DNA of 44,445 nt from Acidobacteria bacterium 28-1 (GCA_002050365.1 MWYZ01000049.1:1-44445), one strand, 5' to 3'; counted from the first letter of the stretch, positions 14,313 through 23,688 are shown. Notes: generated from the sequence alone by a model not told the origin. Translations and numbers: made by a program.

Positions 14313-14711
14313 ATGAAACGCAAGATAAAAACTTACACAATCAGCGCGGTGGCGGAACTTTTCGAGATTCATCCGCAAACTCTGCGGCTTTATGAACGTG
14401 AGGGCTTGCTTAAACCTTCGCGCTCGGACGGCAACACGCGCCTATATGAAGATTCTGACATTGAACGGCTTGAGATAATTTTGTCTTTGACGCGTGATTT
14501 AGGTGTTAATTTGGCGGGCGTGGAAATTATTCTCAATATGCGCGAGAAAATGAATCAGATGCAAAGCGAATTTGAACGCTTTGTCGAATACTTACGCACG
14601 CACGCCGACGAGTTTGCCAATCAAAGCGATTTGCTTTCAAATTCGGAAGCTTTAATTCCGATTTCGCGCCTGACCGTTACAAAAACAACCGTCCAATATA
14701 AAGAAGAATAA
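14313..14711 (+). CDS. hspR: Heat-shock repressor HspR (MerR family)
   Basis: 132 residues with a winged-helix MerR DNA-binding domain: YTISAVAELFEIHPQTLRLYEREGLLKPSRS...NTRLYEDSDIERL. HPQTLRLYEREGL and the following GVNLAGVEIIL are the distinctive HspR blocks rather than those of metal-sensing MerR proteins. No metal-binding cysteines are present. HspR represses dnaK operons by binding HAIR sites, often with DnaK as co-repressor (known in Streptomyces and mycobacteria). A HAIR-like site lies at the dnaK promoter of this same cluster, which supports autoregulation. The 3' end carries a duplicated AAAGAAGAAT around the stop codon. The last approximately 25 residues are probably variable. Confidence 0.88.
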   Translation: MKRKIKTYTISAVAELFEIHPQTLRLYEREGLLKPSRSDGNTRLYEDSDIERLEIILSLTRDLGVNLAGVEIILNMREKMNQMQSEFERFVEYLRTHADEFANQSDLLSNSEALIPISRLTVTKTTVQYKEE

Positions 14712-14972
14712 AGAAGAATAAATTTGTCTCGAGGTGAAAGCCGCCGCCATTTGCCGTCGGCAATTTCAGTTATCAACTTGAAGAGCGAACGGTTCGCCCT
14801 CCGCAACAAAAAATTGTTCGTTGACGAGTTCGGCGATTTTGAACTGCCCATTTTTATTAATTTCAAAATTATGTAACCTCAGATTCGACGTTCTCTCTTT
14901 ACATAAAATCTTTTTTACGACAAAATAAGCCTTTCAAAATATCTCATTCAAAAAATTATTTTCAGGAGAAGT

Positions 14973-17900
14973 ATGACTAAAAGTATTTTCGGCAGGTTTG
15001 CGCCTTTATTGATTTTTGTTTTTGTGTTGTTTTCGGCAAGTTTTGCCCAAGACCTCGACGAGGTAACGATTAGCGGTCGGATTCTTGACTCGAACAACGC
15101 GCCGGTTGTCGGCGCAACAGTTACGGCAACGCTCATCACGACGAACGTCGAGCGCACAGTCGTTACCGACGACGAAGGTCGTTACCGCATCGTTGAACTC
15201 CAGCCCGGAATCTACAAAGTCCGCGCTGCACAAACCGGTTTTGGGACGAAGGAAAAAGTTGACATCGAAACGCTCGCCGGACAAAACGTCCAACTCGATT
15301 TCTCGCTCGCGCCCGCTGATGTCCGCGCCGAGCAAACCGTTACCATCGAAGCCGATACATCGGTCGTAGACACAACGCGCACCGTCGTCGGCGGAACGGT
15401 GACGGAACGCGAAATCGAGGAAATTCCGAACAATACGCGCAATCCGCTCGATTTGGTTTTGACGCTCGGCGGCGTGTCGGAAGAAGCACTTTCGACGAGA
15501 GATTTGGCTGAAGACAGAAATGCCAATCCGCGCAGCACGCCAACCGAACAGGGCAACTTTTCGCTTTCCGGCGGAGCATCTTATTCAAACAACATCACGA
15601 TTGACGGACTTGACAATAACGATGACCGTTCGGCACGCGACCGATTTCAGCCGTCTCTCGAATCAATCGCCGAAGTTCAAGTTATCACCAATCAATTTTC
15701 CGCCGAATACGGACGCGCTTCGGGTGGACGCATTAACTTACGAACGAAATCAGGAAGTAATAATCTTCGCGGACGCGCGTTTATGTTTTTCCGTGACGAT
15801 AATTTAAATGCGAATACTTATTACAACAACAGCCGCAGCATTCCGCGACTTCCGTTTACCGAATACAATCCGGGCTTTACGCTTAGCGGTCCCGTTGTTC
15901 TTCCGTTTATTTATAACGGTAAAAACCGAACTTTCTTTTCCGTCGCTTACGAATACAACAAACTCGAAGACACCACATTGATTGATACTTTTGTTCCGGT
16001 GGGTTCAAACCCGCGTTTTAATTTGCCGACTACAACCGGCGGAACACAGGTTTGTGATAACAGCAATCAGGCGGCTTGCACGACAAACCCGCCGACGGCG
16101 GCGTTTGTCGCTCCGTATGTGGTTACGCTCGACACGCCGAACTCCAACCACGTTGTGACCGCCAGAATAGATCATCAGCTTTTTCAAGGCAACGACATTA
16201 CGTTCGGTTATCAATTCGGAAGAAGACAAAATCGTCGTCAGACGGGTGCGTCAACCACCAGAATCGAAGACGCATTGCAAAGCAGAAACAACAATACGGA
16301 TGCTTTCAACATTACCGACAATCAGATTTTCGGTGCTAATGTCGTCAATCAATTCCGCTTTCAATATTCCGTTTTCAAGCCGAGTTTTCAAACTGACGAC
16401 CCGTTCGCTCCGGTCGTTTTAATTGGCTACCGAAATCCGGTAACGAATAGCGTGCAAACTTTAATCGCTGGTAATTCGACCGGCAGCAGTCTGCAAAATT
16501 TTGCCGACACGCGCAAAGAAACCAGACTTCAATTTCAAGACTCGGTTACTTTTATCGTCAATTCGCACACATTCAAAACCGGCTTTGACGTGCAAAGCGT
16601 GGACTCGAAAGCCACCTCTTTAGGAGATGCGACGGGAACTTTTAACTTCAACAGCGTTTTGAATTATCAAAATAACGCGCTGTCCCGCTATCGCCAGAAT
16701 TTCGGCACGGCAACCGACGTTAAGAATACTTATTGGGGAGCATTTTTTAATGATGAGTGGCGAGCTTTTTCGAATGTTACGGTGAGCTACGGCTTGCGTT
16801 ACGAAAGAGAAACGGCGGTTACGGACAATAATAATTTTGGACCGCGCGTCGGGATTGCTTACGACCCGTTCAAAAAAGGAAAAGGCGTAATTCGTTTCGG
16901 CGCAGGACTTTTTTACAATCGCGCGCTTCTTCGTACGGTCGGCGATTTTATTCAAAATTCTTCGGGTAATTTGTTTCAATTTGATACGAACTTCATCGGA
17001 ACTTCCGGTGCCGACGCAAGACGGGTTGCCGTTCTCGCCAGAATCTCGCAGCAGTTTCCGAACGGCTACTCCTCCGTTTCAGATTTAAGAAATGCCTTAA
17101 CTTCTTTAGGCTTCAGTCAAAATTTGGGTTTTGCGACGAACACGGCAAATACCAGTAATCCGCTGCGGTCGGTTGACCCGAATTTGAAAATTCCCGAAAG
17201 CTATCAATTCAACGTTGGATTTGAACGCGAGCTGACAAAAGGTATCGTTTTTGAAGCCAATTACACGGTGAACAAAACCGCTCGTTTGTGGCGCGAATTC
17301 AATCCGAACGTGCCGGTTGTTCCGGCTGGTTTTAATGATTTTACGGCTTACCTGCTGGCAAATCCTTTCAGGTTCACGAACGCCAACGGAACGGTTAGAA
17401 CGTATAATTTCGTTCTCGGTCCGACTAATGACGGAAGCGGCGTTGCTACGGCAGCCGGCGGAACTTGCTCGCCGACGGCGACGGTAACTTGCATCGTCAA
17501 CTTGAACAGCGTCAACAGCTCAATTACCTCTCCATCAACCGCCACCATTGACACTTTCAACTCTATCGGCTCGCCGATTGGAATTGCATTAGCGGCAGTG
17601 TCTCGGTTCAGACCCGACCCGACCATCGGGGAAACAGAAAGAGTTTCTTCAATCGGAAATTCGTTTTATCACGGTCTGGTTTTAGAAATGCGGAGCCGTT
17701 TTCGCAAACTAGGTTACGGTTTCGGTTCGTCTTTCAGAGCGGCTTACACGCTTTCCAGTCTTCGCGATGACGGTTTAAACAACACGACGAACGCCGAAAT
17801 AAACGGTGATTTCAGCCGCGAATGGGCGAGAAGTTTGCAAGACCGTCGACATCGTTTCGCTTTGTCTGGCGTATTCGACACGCCTTGGTGGTTAGGCAAA

Positions 17901-18389
17901 ATAAGATTTTCACCGCTTTTCCGTTTCGGCAGTTCCGCGCCTTTCAGTTTGGGCTACGGTGTTGACCGCAATCTTAACGATGTCAGCACCGACCGCCCGA
18001 ATTTTAACGGCAACATCGAAGATATTCGATTCAGAGAACCTAACTCACCGTTTCCGACCGCGCTCGCAGCGCAGTTTTCGCTTCCGCCAATTGGCGCAAG
18101 AAGCGGAAATCTGCCCAGAAACGCCGGACGCGGACCGAAGCAATATATCTTTGATTTAACATTAACCAGAGAATGGAAATTCGGCGAAAGATATAAGCTG
18201 CGCCCGACCGTCGAATTCGGAAACATTCTTAATATGTCGGTGTTCAGTTTCGGTTCGGAGTTTATAGATTTCACCGCTTTGAGCGCGACTCCGAGCGCAA
18301 CGCAACTGGCAAACTATCAAAGTTTTCTCATTCCGACAAGAACTTATCGTCAACGAACGATTCGTTTCGGTTTGAGATTTGATTTTTAA
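14973..18389 (+). CDS. Oar-like TonB-dependent receptor with carboxypeptidase-regulatory-like domain
   Basis: A 1138-residue outer-membrane protein. A signal peptide (residues 1-25, cut after FSASFA) is followed by a carboxypeptidase-regulatory-like domain (about 30-112, VTISGRILDSNNAPVVGATV...GRYRIVELQPGIYKV). A plug domain (about 120-260, DGLDNNDDRS...QFSAEYGRASGGRINLRTKSG) and a long beta-barrel follow, ending in RFGLRFDF with a C-terminal Phe. Acidobacterial genomes hold many such receptors and their ligands are mostly unknown; export of proteins or uptake of glycans or peptides is proposed. The start is fixed by AGGAG six bases before ATG. The 261 bases upstream contain no recognisable gene. 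The DUF4388 gene overlaps its last codons. Confidence 0.9.
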   Translation: MTKSIFGRFAPLLIFVFVLFSASFAQDLDEVTISGRILDSNNAPVVGATVTATLITTNVERTVVTDDEGRYRIVELQPGIYKVRAAQTGFGTKEKVDIETLAGQNVQLDFSLAPADVRAEQTVTIEADTSVVDTTRTVVGGTVTEREIEEIPNNTRNPLDLVLTLGGVSEEALSTRDLAEDRNANPRSTPTEQGNFSLSGGASYSNNITIDGLDNNDDRSARDRFQPSLESIAEVQVITNQFSAEYGRASGGRINLRTKSGSNNLRGRAFMFFRDDNLNANTYYNNSRSIPRLPFTEYNPGFTLSGPVVLPFIYNGKNRTFFSVAYEYNKLEDTTLIDTFVPVGSNPRFNLPTTTGGTQVCDNSNQAACTTNPPTAAFVAPYVVTLDTPNSNHVVTARIDHQLFQGNDITFGYQFGRRQNRRQTGASTTRIEDALQSRNNNTDAFNITDNQIFGANVVNQFRFQYSVFKPSFQTDDPFAPVVLIGYRNPVTNSVQTLIAGNSTGSSLQNFADTRKETRLQFQDSVTFIVNSHTFKTGFDVQSVDSKATSLGDATGTFNFNSVLNYQNNALSRYRQNFGTATDVKNTYWGAFFNDEWRAFSNVTVSYGLRYERETAVTDNNNFGPRVGIAYDPFKKGKGVIRFGAGLFYNRALLRTVGDFIQNSSGNLFQFDTNFIGTSGADARRVAVLARISQQFPNGYSSVSDLRNALTSLGFSQNLGFATNTANTSNPLRSVDPNLKIPESYQFNVGFERELTKGIVFEANYTVNKTARLWREFNPNVPVVPAGFNDFTAYLLANPFRFTNANGTVRTYNFVLGPTNDGSGVATAAGGTCSPTATVTCIVNLNSVNSSITSPSTATIDTFNSIGSPIGIALAAVSRFRPDPTIGETERVSSIGNSFYHGLVLEMRSRFRKLGYGFGSSFRAAYTLSSLRDDGLNNTTNAEINGDFSREWARSLQDRRHRFALSGVFDTPWWLGKIRFSPLFRFGSSAPFSLGYGVDRNLNDVSTDRPNFNGNIEDIRFREPNSPFPTALAAQFSLPPIGARSGNLPRNAGRGPKQYIFDLTLTREWKFGERYKLRPTVEFGNILNMSVFSFGSEFIDFTALSATPSATQLANYQSFLIPTRTYRQRTIRFGLRFDF

Positions 18390-18786
18390 TACGACGCGGG
18401 ACAAATCGCCGCAAAAAATCCGCACTGATGTAACTTTTGCGGGCAATCTGGCTTATGTGAGTATTTTCGATGCCGTGCAGACGATTGAAAATTCGAGGAT
18501 GACGGGTTTGCTAATTGTTAGATCAAAATTACATTTGGCGAGCGTTTCGTTTAACGAAGGCACAATCGTTGACGCCGAAGCCAACTCTCATAACGGTATT
18601 AAGGCGTTTCGTGAAATTATCGAAGTCAACAGCGGAACATTTAAATTTACGAATTCGGAAACCGAATTTGCTGTCGTTATCAGCATAACGAGCAACATGA
18701 ATTTTCTGTTTGACGTTTTGACTGAACTCGACAACGAACGAGCCAAGAAACAAGGTTTGCGAAACTTGAAAGACGAAGACTTTTAA
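18379..18786 (+). CDS. DUF4388 (PATAN-like) domain protein
   Basis: 135 residues. The pattern FAGNLAYVSIFDAVQTIENSRMTGLLIVR...ASVSFNEGTIVDAEAN..GIKAFREIIEVNSGTFKF is that of the DUF4388/PATAN domain, found alone or with response-regulator and gliding-motility proteins. The start is taken as TTG 18379, which overlaps the last 11 bases of the receptor gene. The only later ATG (18499) would cut the domain. A coupled start in this overlap suggests co-expression with the receptor. The function is unknown; the domain is thought to take part in signalling or protein contacts. Confidence 0.7.
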   Translation: MIFNTTRDKSPQKIRTDVTFAGNLAYVSIFDAVQTIENSRMTGLLIVRSKLHLASVSFNEGTIVDAEANSHNGIKAFREIIEVNSGTFKFTNSETEFAVVISITSNMNFLFDVLTELDNERAKKQGLRNLKDEDF

Positions 18787-18789
18787 ATC

Positions 18790-18867
18790 AATTACGAATT
18801 TCAAATTACGAGTTACGAAATTGGAAGTCTCACCATTCGTAATTTGAAATTCGTAATTCGTAATTGG
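18790..18867. repeat. Heptamer-period inverted repeat (unit ATTACGA / ATTCGTA)
   Basis: The left arm at 18790-18824 (ATTACGA, ATTTCAA, ATTACGA, GTTACGA) and the right arm at 18835-18867 (ATTCGTA, ATTTGAA, ATTCGTA, ATTCGTA) are inverse complements with a 10-base loop. A close relative of the right arm occurs at 32279-32311. It lies between the DUF4388 gene and smc. Confidence 0.85.
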
Positions 18868-18902
18868 ATCAGATTTGACTTAAATCCAACAAATGAACAA
18901 AA

Positions 18903-18934
18903 TATAGTGCTGATTCTCTCCAAAAAGCACTATA
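18903..18934 (+). promoter_or_regulatory. Perfect 9-bp inverted repeat before the smc start
   Basis: TATAGTGCT (18903-18911) and AGCACTATA (18926-18934) are perfect inverse complements 14 bases apart, ending two bases before the smc ATG. No other Shine-Dalgarno is seen. It may be an operator or an RNA hairpin that limits translation; this is inference. Confidence 0.4.
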
Positions 18935-18936
18935 CG

Positions 18937-21900
18937 ATGTTCAAACTCCAACGTCTCGAAATTACAGGTTTTAAATCTTTCGCCGATTACACCGAAATTG
19001 TCTTTACAGGCAACGGAATAACGGCGGTTGTCGGTCCGAACGGCTGCGGGAAAAGTAACGTTTCCGATTCGATTGCGTGGGTTTTAGGCGAGCAAAAAGC
19101 GAAATCTTTGCGCGGAGAGGAAATGAAAGATGTCGTTTTTCAAGGCACGAGCAAGCGTAAAGCGTCGGGAATGGCGGAAGTCGTTCTTCATCTTGTCCGC
19201 GACGAATCATTTATTGACACGCACGAGAGTGAACTCGAAAACATTGATGAAAGTCTCAGCAGCTTAGATGAAAAGGCGATTGATTTAGTAGAGATTGAAG
19301 TAGAGCAATCAACAGTCGGCGACGAATTTAACGGGTTTCATTCGGAAGAATACGAAGTTGAAAAAGTTCAAGCCGCGCAAGTCGGCTCGATTCAAGCCGT
19401 CCAGACGAAAATAAAAACCAAACGGCATTGGAAACCGCGCACGTTCGCGCTCGAATTTGCGCCCGGCGAAGCCGTTTCCGTGACGCGCCGCCTGTATCTT
19501 TCCGGCGAGAGCGAATATCTTTTGAACGGAAAAACTTGCCGTCTGCGCGACATCCAAGATTTGTTTGCCGGAACGGGTTTGAGCGGCGCACATTACGCGC
19601 TGATTGAGCAGGGAAAAATCGGACAAATTCTATCTTCAAAGCCTTCCGATCGCCGAAATTTAATCGAAGAAGCGGCGGGAATTTCCAAATTTCGCACGCG
19701 CCAACGCGCTGCCGAAGCGCGTCTGGAATCAGCGAAAATAAACTTGAGCCGAATTTCCGACATCGTTTCGGAAATCGAAAAGCAAGCCAATATACTTCGC
19801 CGCCAAGCCGCGAAAACTCGCCGTTATAAAATTTTGCGCGAAGAGTTTCGCCGCGTTTTGAGACAAACCTTTGCCGCCGAAGGCAAACATCTTTCAGAAT
19901 TGGTTGACGATTTAGAAGCAAAGCTCGAAGCGGCGCAAAAAATCGAACGCGTGGCGTTTTGGGAGGTTGCCGAAAAAGACGACACATTCCGCGAAGCGAC
20001 ACGAAAGGCGCGGGAAGCGGAAGAAAATTTGGCACAGCTGCGCGCACAGCATTCGGAAAATGCGCTTGAAAGAGACCGAAACGAGCGCGAAAAACAATAC
20101 AAAACCGAGCAAATCACCAGCCTCAAACAACGTTCCGCCGCGCTCAGAGGTGAAATCGAAGCCGTCGAAAAGAGATTCAAACTTCTCAAAATCGAAATCG
20201 AAAGATTAAAAAAAGACGAACAAGCGGAACGCTCGCGTGCTGAAAAATCGGAACTCGATTTGCGCGATGCCGAAAGCAAATATCAATTAAAACTTGAAGA
20301 ATTAAACAAAATCGAAAAAACTCTCGAATCTGAAAGAGTAGAAATTTTGCGGCACACAGCGGCATCGGAGCGTTTAACGGAAATTGAACGGCAGCTTGAA
20401 AACGCGGGCGAACGATTGAAGGAACGTCTCGAAGGTTTGCGCCGCGAAGGTGAACGCGCTGAAGAGACTTTTGCCGAACATCAAAAGGAAGCCGGAAAAC
20501 TCGGAAAAACTTTAGAAAAAGAGCGTCGAAAGTTAGAAAATCTGCACGCAGAAAAACAAGAAATTCTTGAAGAATCAGGCGGCGCGCGGAATGTTTTGCA
20601 ATCGAACGAAAAGGTTTTGAGAGATTTGCGCGAAGAATTTTCCCGCAAAACGCATCGGCTTGAAACTTTGCAGGAACTTGAAGAAAGAAAAACAATCTAC
20701 GCGCCGACGGTGCAGAAACTTTTCGCCGAACAAAAGCAAATCGGCGTGAAATTTCTTGGAACTTTGGCGGATAAATTGAATGTTGACGAACGGGCGGAAA
20801 AGGCAGTTGAGAATTTGTTTGGAAGTTATTTGCAGACAGTTCTTGTTGAATCGGAAGAAGCAGCGCGTAAAACGATTCGATATTTGAATGAAAATAATCT
20901 TGGTCGCATTGCGGTTTTAGTTCAAAGTTCAAAGTTCAAAGTTCAAAGTTCAAAGCCGAAGACGGAGAATCGCAAATCGCAAATCGCAAATTTCCTTGGC
21001 ACAAACGCTGATTTTATTGAGCTTCTGGCAAAAACTTTTCCGCGTGAAATGGCAGCACGATTAGTTGAAGATTTAGAAAAATTAAACGCGAAATATGATG
21101 AAACATTTGTTAGTTTCGACGGCGATTTAAATTTCGGCGGAAAACTTTTTGTCGGCGGAAAGGCAAACGCTAACGAGAAAAACGCTTCGCTTCTGGCTTT
21201 CAAGCGTGAATTGCGCGAACTCGGAAACGCGACCGAAAAGTTAAGCGAAGAAGTTGCAAAAGCCGAAAAGGACGCGTCAAAGACGCGTGAAATTTTAGTC
21301 GAAAAAGAAAATAAGCTGGTTGATTTGCAGTCGTTTATAGTCAAGGTCGAGCGCGAACTTCTTTCAATCGAAATCGGGGCGAAATCGCTCGTGCAGGAAA
21401 CCGAACGTGCCGAACGACATAAACGAGTGGTTGGCGAAGAAGCAAAACAAATCAAGGCGGAACTGCTTGAAACCGAAGGTAAACGAACGGAAGCAAAAGT
21501 TAATGCCGGAAAAGCGGAACGAGCGAGAAACGCAGCATCTGAAAACTTGGCGAAAATTTCACAAAGATTGAACGAAACACGAAATGAATTAAACGCGGAA
21601 AACGTCGTTTTAAATGAAAAGAAAACTTTTGCCGCCACATCGACGGAGCGTCGGCGTTCAGCTTTAAATACTTTAAGGCGCGTTGAAGCCGAAGAAAAAG
21701 AACTCGAATCGCGTCTTGCGCATCAGAGTTTGGAAATTTTAGAAACCGATGAGAAAGCTAAGGGTTTGGAAAATTCTATTGCCGAAATCAAGGAAAAAAT
21801 CGTCGTTTTCGCCGCCGAGCAAAAAGGCGAGCAGGACGAACTTTCCGAAAACATCGCGCATCTAAAACTTGCGCGGGAAACGGCAGATGCGATGTCGGCA

Positions 21901-22722
21901 GGACTCGCCGAATTGAATAAAAAATCCTCCGAGGCTCGCAACGAACGTGCCGCACTGGAAATCAGGCAGACCGAAGCCGTTACGCGCTTGAAAAATTTGA
22001 ACGAAAAAAGCGCGTCGGAACTGAATTTGTCGTTGCTTGAATTGGTTGAAAGCGAAACGGTCGAAAGCGATTTTGATTTAGATGCGGTGCGGCAGACAGT
22101 TGAAGATTTGCGCGAAAAAATTGAAAACTTCGGCGCAATTAATATGCTTGCGCTCGAAGAATTAGGAGAAATTGAAGAACGGCTAACGTTTCTGACCGTG
22201 CAACGGCAAGACATAATTGACGGCATCGCGGCGGCGGAAGCAGCACTTCGGGAAATAAAACAGCGTTCGCGCGACCGGTTCCGCGCAGCTTTTGAAGCAA
22301 TAAACTGCAACTTCGCCGAATTTTTCCAAGAGCTTTTCGGCGGAGGGAAAGGCGAGATGACTTTGCTTGAAGCCGAAGACGTCTTGGAAGCTGGCATCGA
22401 AATCGTCGCGCAGCCGCCGGGAAAACGGCTGCAAAATATCTTGCTGCTTTCGGGCGGCGAAAAGGCGATGACGGCGATTGCGCTGGTGATGGCAATTTTT
22501 CAATATCGTCCGGCACCGTTTTGTTTATTGGATGAAGTTGACGCGCCGCTCGACGATGCAAACGTCGGAAGATTTGTCAATAAAATCGCCGAAATGTCTG
22601 AGAAAACGCAGTTTATCGTCATCACGCACAATAAACGCACAATGGAAGCGGCGAAGGCTTTGTATGGTGTAACGATGCAGGAAGCCGGCGTTTCAAAAGT
22701 TGTTTCCGTCAGGTTTGAATAA
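18937..22722 (+). CDS. smc: Chromosome segregation ATPase SMC
   Basis: 1261 residues from ATG 18937. An upstream in-frame ATG at 18844 lies in repeat DNA and is rejected. Walker A GPNGCGKSN is at 33-41, the ABC signature LLSGGEKAMTAIAL at about 1168-1181, and Walker B CLLDEVDAPLDDANV near 1198. Two long coiled coils flank a hinge (about 590-740). SMC dimers with ScpAB load onto and compact the chromosome. Two oddities are seen. A Glu/Asp-rich insertion of about 80 residues (88-168) in the N-terminal head, before SVTRRLYLSGESEYLLNG, is not usual. A heptamer repeat array adds VQSSKFKVQSSKPK and following residues (about 661-686) to the hinge, in frame. scpA/scpB are not in the window. Confidence 0.96.
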   Translation: MFKLQRLEITGFKSFADYTEIVFTGNGITAVVGPNGCGKSNVSDSIAWVLGEQKAKSLRGEEMKDVVFQGTSKRKASGMAEVVLHLVRDESFIDTHESELENIDESLSSLDEKAIDLVEIEVEQSTVGDEFNGFHSEEYEVEKVQAAQVGSIQAVQTKIKTKRHWKPRTFALEFAPGEAVSVTRRLYLSGESEYLLNGKTCRLRDIQDLFAGTGLSGAHYALIEQGKIGQILSSKPSDRRNLIEEAAGISKFRTRQRAAEARLESAKINLSRISDIVSEIEKQANILRRQAAKTRRYKILREEFRRVLRQTFAAEGKHLSELVDDLEAKLEAAQKIERVAFWEVAEKDDTFREATRKAREAEENLAQLRAQHSENALERDRNEREKQYKTEQITSLKQRSAALRGEIEAVEKRFKLLKIEIERLKKDEQAERSRAEKSELDLRDAESKYQLKLEELNKIEKTLESERVEILRHTAASERLTEIERQLENAGERLKERLEGLRREGERAEETFAEHQKEAGKLGKTLEKERRKLENLHAEKQEILEESGGARNVLQSNEKVLRDLREEFSRKTHRLETLQELEERKTIYAPTVQKLFAEQKQIGVKFLGTLADKLNVDERAEKAVENLFGSYLQTVLVESEEAARKTIRYLNENNLGRIAVLVQSSKFKVQSSKPKTENRKSQIANFLGTNADFIELLAKTFPREMAARLVEDLEKLNAKYDETFVSFDGDLNFGGKLFVGGKANANEKNASLLAFKRELRELGNATEKLSEEVAKAEKDASKTREILVEKENKLVDLQSFIVKVERELLSIEIGAKSLVQETERAERHKRVVGEEAKQIKAELLETEGKRTEAKVNAGKAERARNAASENLAKISQRLNETRNELNAENVVLNEKKTFAATSTERRRSALNTLRRVEAEEKELESRLAHQSLEILETDEKAKGLENSIAEIKEKIVVFAAEQKGEQDELSENIAHLKLARETADAMSAGLAELNKKSSEARNERAALEIRQTEAVTRLKNLNEKSASELNLSLLELVESETVESDFDLDAVRQTVEDLREKIENFGAINMLALEELGEIEERLTFLTVQRQDIIDGIAAAEAALREIKQRSRDRFRAAFEAINCNFAEFFQELFGGGKGEMTLLEAEDVLEAGIEIVAQPPGKRLQNILLLSGGEKAMTAIALVMAIFQYRPAPFCLLDEVDAPLDDANVGRFVNKIAEMSEKTQFIVITHNKRTMEAAKALYGVTMQEAGVSKVVSVRFE
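20921..20991 (+). repeat. Heptamer-period tandem repeats inside smc (units TTCAAAG and CGCAAAT)
   Basis: Five perfect TTCAAAG copies (20921-20955), 15 bases, and three perfect CGCAAAT copies (20971-20991) lie inside the smc hinge coding region. The total adds about 25 codons without breaking the frame. The unit length of 7 matches the intergenic arrays of this window. Confidence 0.9.
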
Positions 22723-22724
22723 AT

Positions 22725-23576
22725 ATGCTTCAAATAAAATTTTCAAAAACCATCATTTGTCTTTTATTTTTGACTTTGGCGTTTTCTGCGTCCGCCCAGA
22801 CAAAACGCAAGGCAGCCAAAAAGAAAACTGCGAAGGAAACGACATTGACGAAAACGCAGCCCGTCGCCGAAAACGATTCGATACCCGTTGTCAAAAAAAA
22901 TGCGCGTCCCGAATCTGAAAGTCGAACGCCCCCAACCGAACAAACGGACGATAAAGTAAAGAGTGACGCGCATCCGGCGGCAACCGACGATAAGTCGGTT
23001 TATTTCTACGAATTTTCAAAGTCGGACTTTTTCATTTCAAAAATTTACATCGAACACGACGACAACGGAAAAGGTAAAATCACATTTCAGAAAAAAGATT
23101 TTGCCGAGCCGGTAACCGACCCTATTCAGCTTTCCGCCGAGGCTCTGGAACGAATAAAGACAACCTGGCAGGCGTTGAATTTTCTCGATTCGACGGAAAA
23201 TTATCAATATGAAAAAGATTTCTCGAATCTCGGCACGATGAAATTCACGATGAAGAAGGACGGGCGGATGCGGGAAGCGAAATTTAATTGGACTGACAAC
23301 AAAGACGCGAAAACTTTGGCGGATGAGTACCGTCGAATCGGACTGCAATTTATATGGATTTTCGATATTACCGTGGCGCGTGAAAATCAACCGCTCGAAT
23401 CACCAAAACTGCTTGATTCGCTTGATTCAATGGTTAGGCGCAACGAAATTTCCGACGCAGTGCAGATGATTCCACTTTTAAATGAACTCAGCAACGACGA
23501 ACGCATTCCGCTGATTGCAAGAAACCACGCGACGAAGTTGATTAAGCAAATCGAAAAGAAAGCAGAGAAAAAATAA
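22725..23576 (+). CDS. Hypothetical exported protein, 283 aa
   Basis: It starts three bases after the smc stop, so it is probably co-transcribed with smc. The signal peptide is about 24 residues (LLFLTLAFSASAQ). It is followed by a lysine/threonine-rich low-complexity stretch (TKRKAAKKKTAKETT) and a charged linker to about residue 85. The remaining 200 residues are soluble. One block, YFYEFSKSDFFISKIYIEHDDNGKGKITFQKKD, resembles proteins of acidobacterial secreted families that I cannot name. No catalytic motif is seen. It ends before a good terminator hairpin at 23632-23660. Confidence 0.7.
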   Translation: MLQIKFSKTIICLLFLTLAFSASAQTKRKAAKKKTAKETTLTKTQPVAENDSIPVVKKNARPESESRTPPTEQTDDKVKSDAHPAATDDKSVYFYEFSKSDFFISKIYIEHDDNGKGKITFQKKDFAEPVTDPIQLSAEALERIKTTWQALNFLDSTENYQYEKDFSNLGTMKFTMKKDGRMREAKFNWTDNKDAKTLADEYRRIGLQFIWIFDITVARENQPLESPKLLDSLDSMVRRNEISDAVQMIPLLNELSNDERIPLIARNHATKLIKQIEKKAEKK

Positions 23577-23620
23577 AATTTCATTCTTTTTCTTTTATTT
23601 TTCTCCTTTTGGTCTAATGA

Positions 23621-23688
23621 TTTTGTGATTGGCGGGCGTTCTAAATTTCAAAACGCCCGCGTTTTACTGTTTCGGATTCCGCGATTTT
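23621..23688 (+). terminator. Terminator hairpin, first copy of a duplicated 68-bp segment
   Basis: GCGGGCGTT (23632-23640) pairs perfectly with AACGCCCGC (23652-23660), followed by GTTTTACTGTTT. It ends the smc-linked operon. The whole 68-base segment recurs with a handful of changes at 25213-25280. Confidence 0.7.

Noticed and set aside
14700..14722. Tandem AAAGAAGAAT at the hspR end as another heptamer array
   Set aside because: Its period is 10, not 7.
14712..14972. Possible decayed gene before the Oar-like receptor
   Set aside because: Short fragments look codon-like in two frames but no frame is open with a start and no family was recognised.
20943..21638. Long open frame on the minus strand opposite smc, with others at 19328-20047 and 20186-20932
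   Set aside because: Low-complexity Ser/Phe/Arg-rich translations with no motif, antisense to a well-supported smc; they arise from codon bias.
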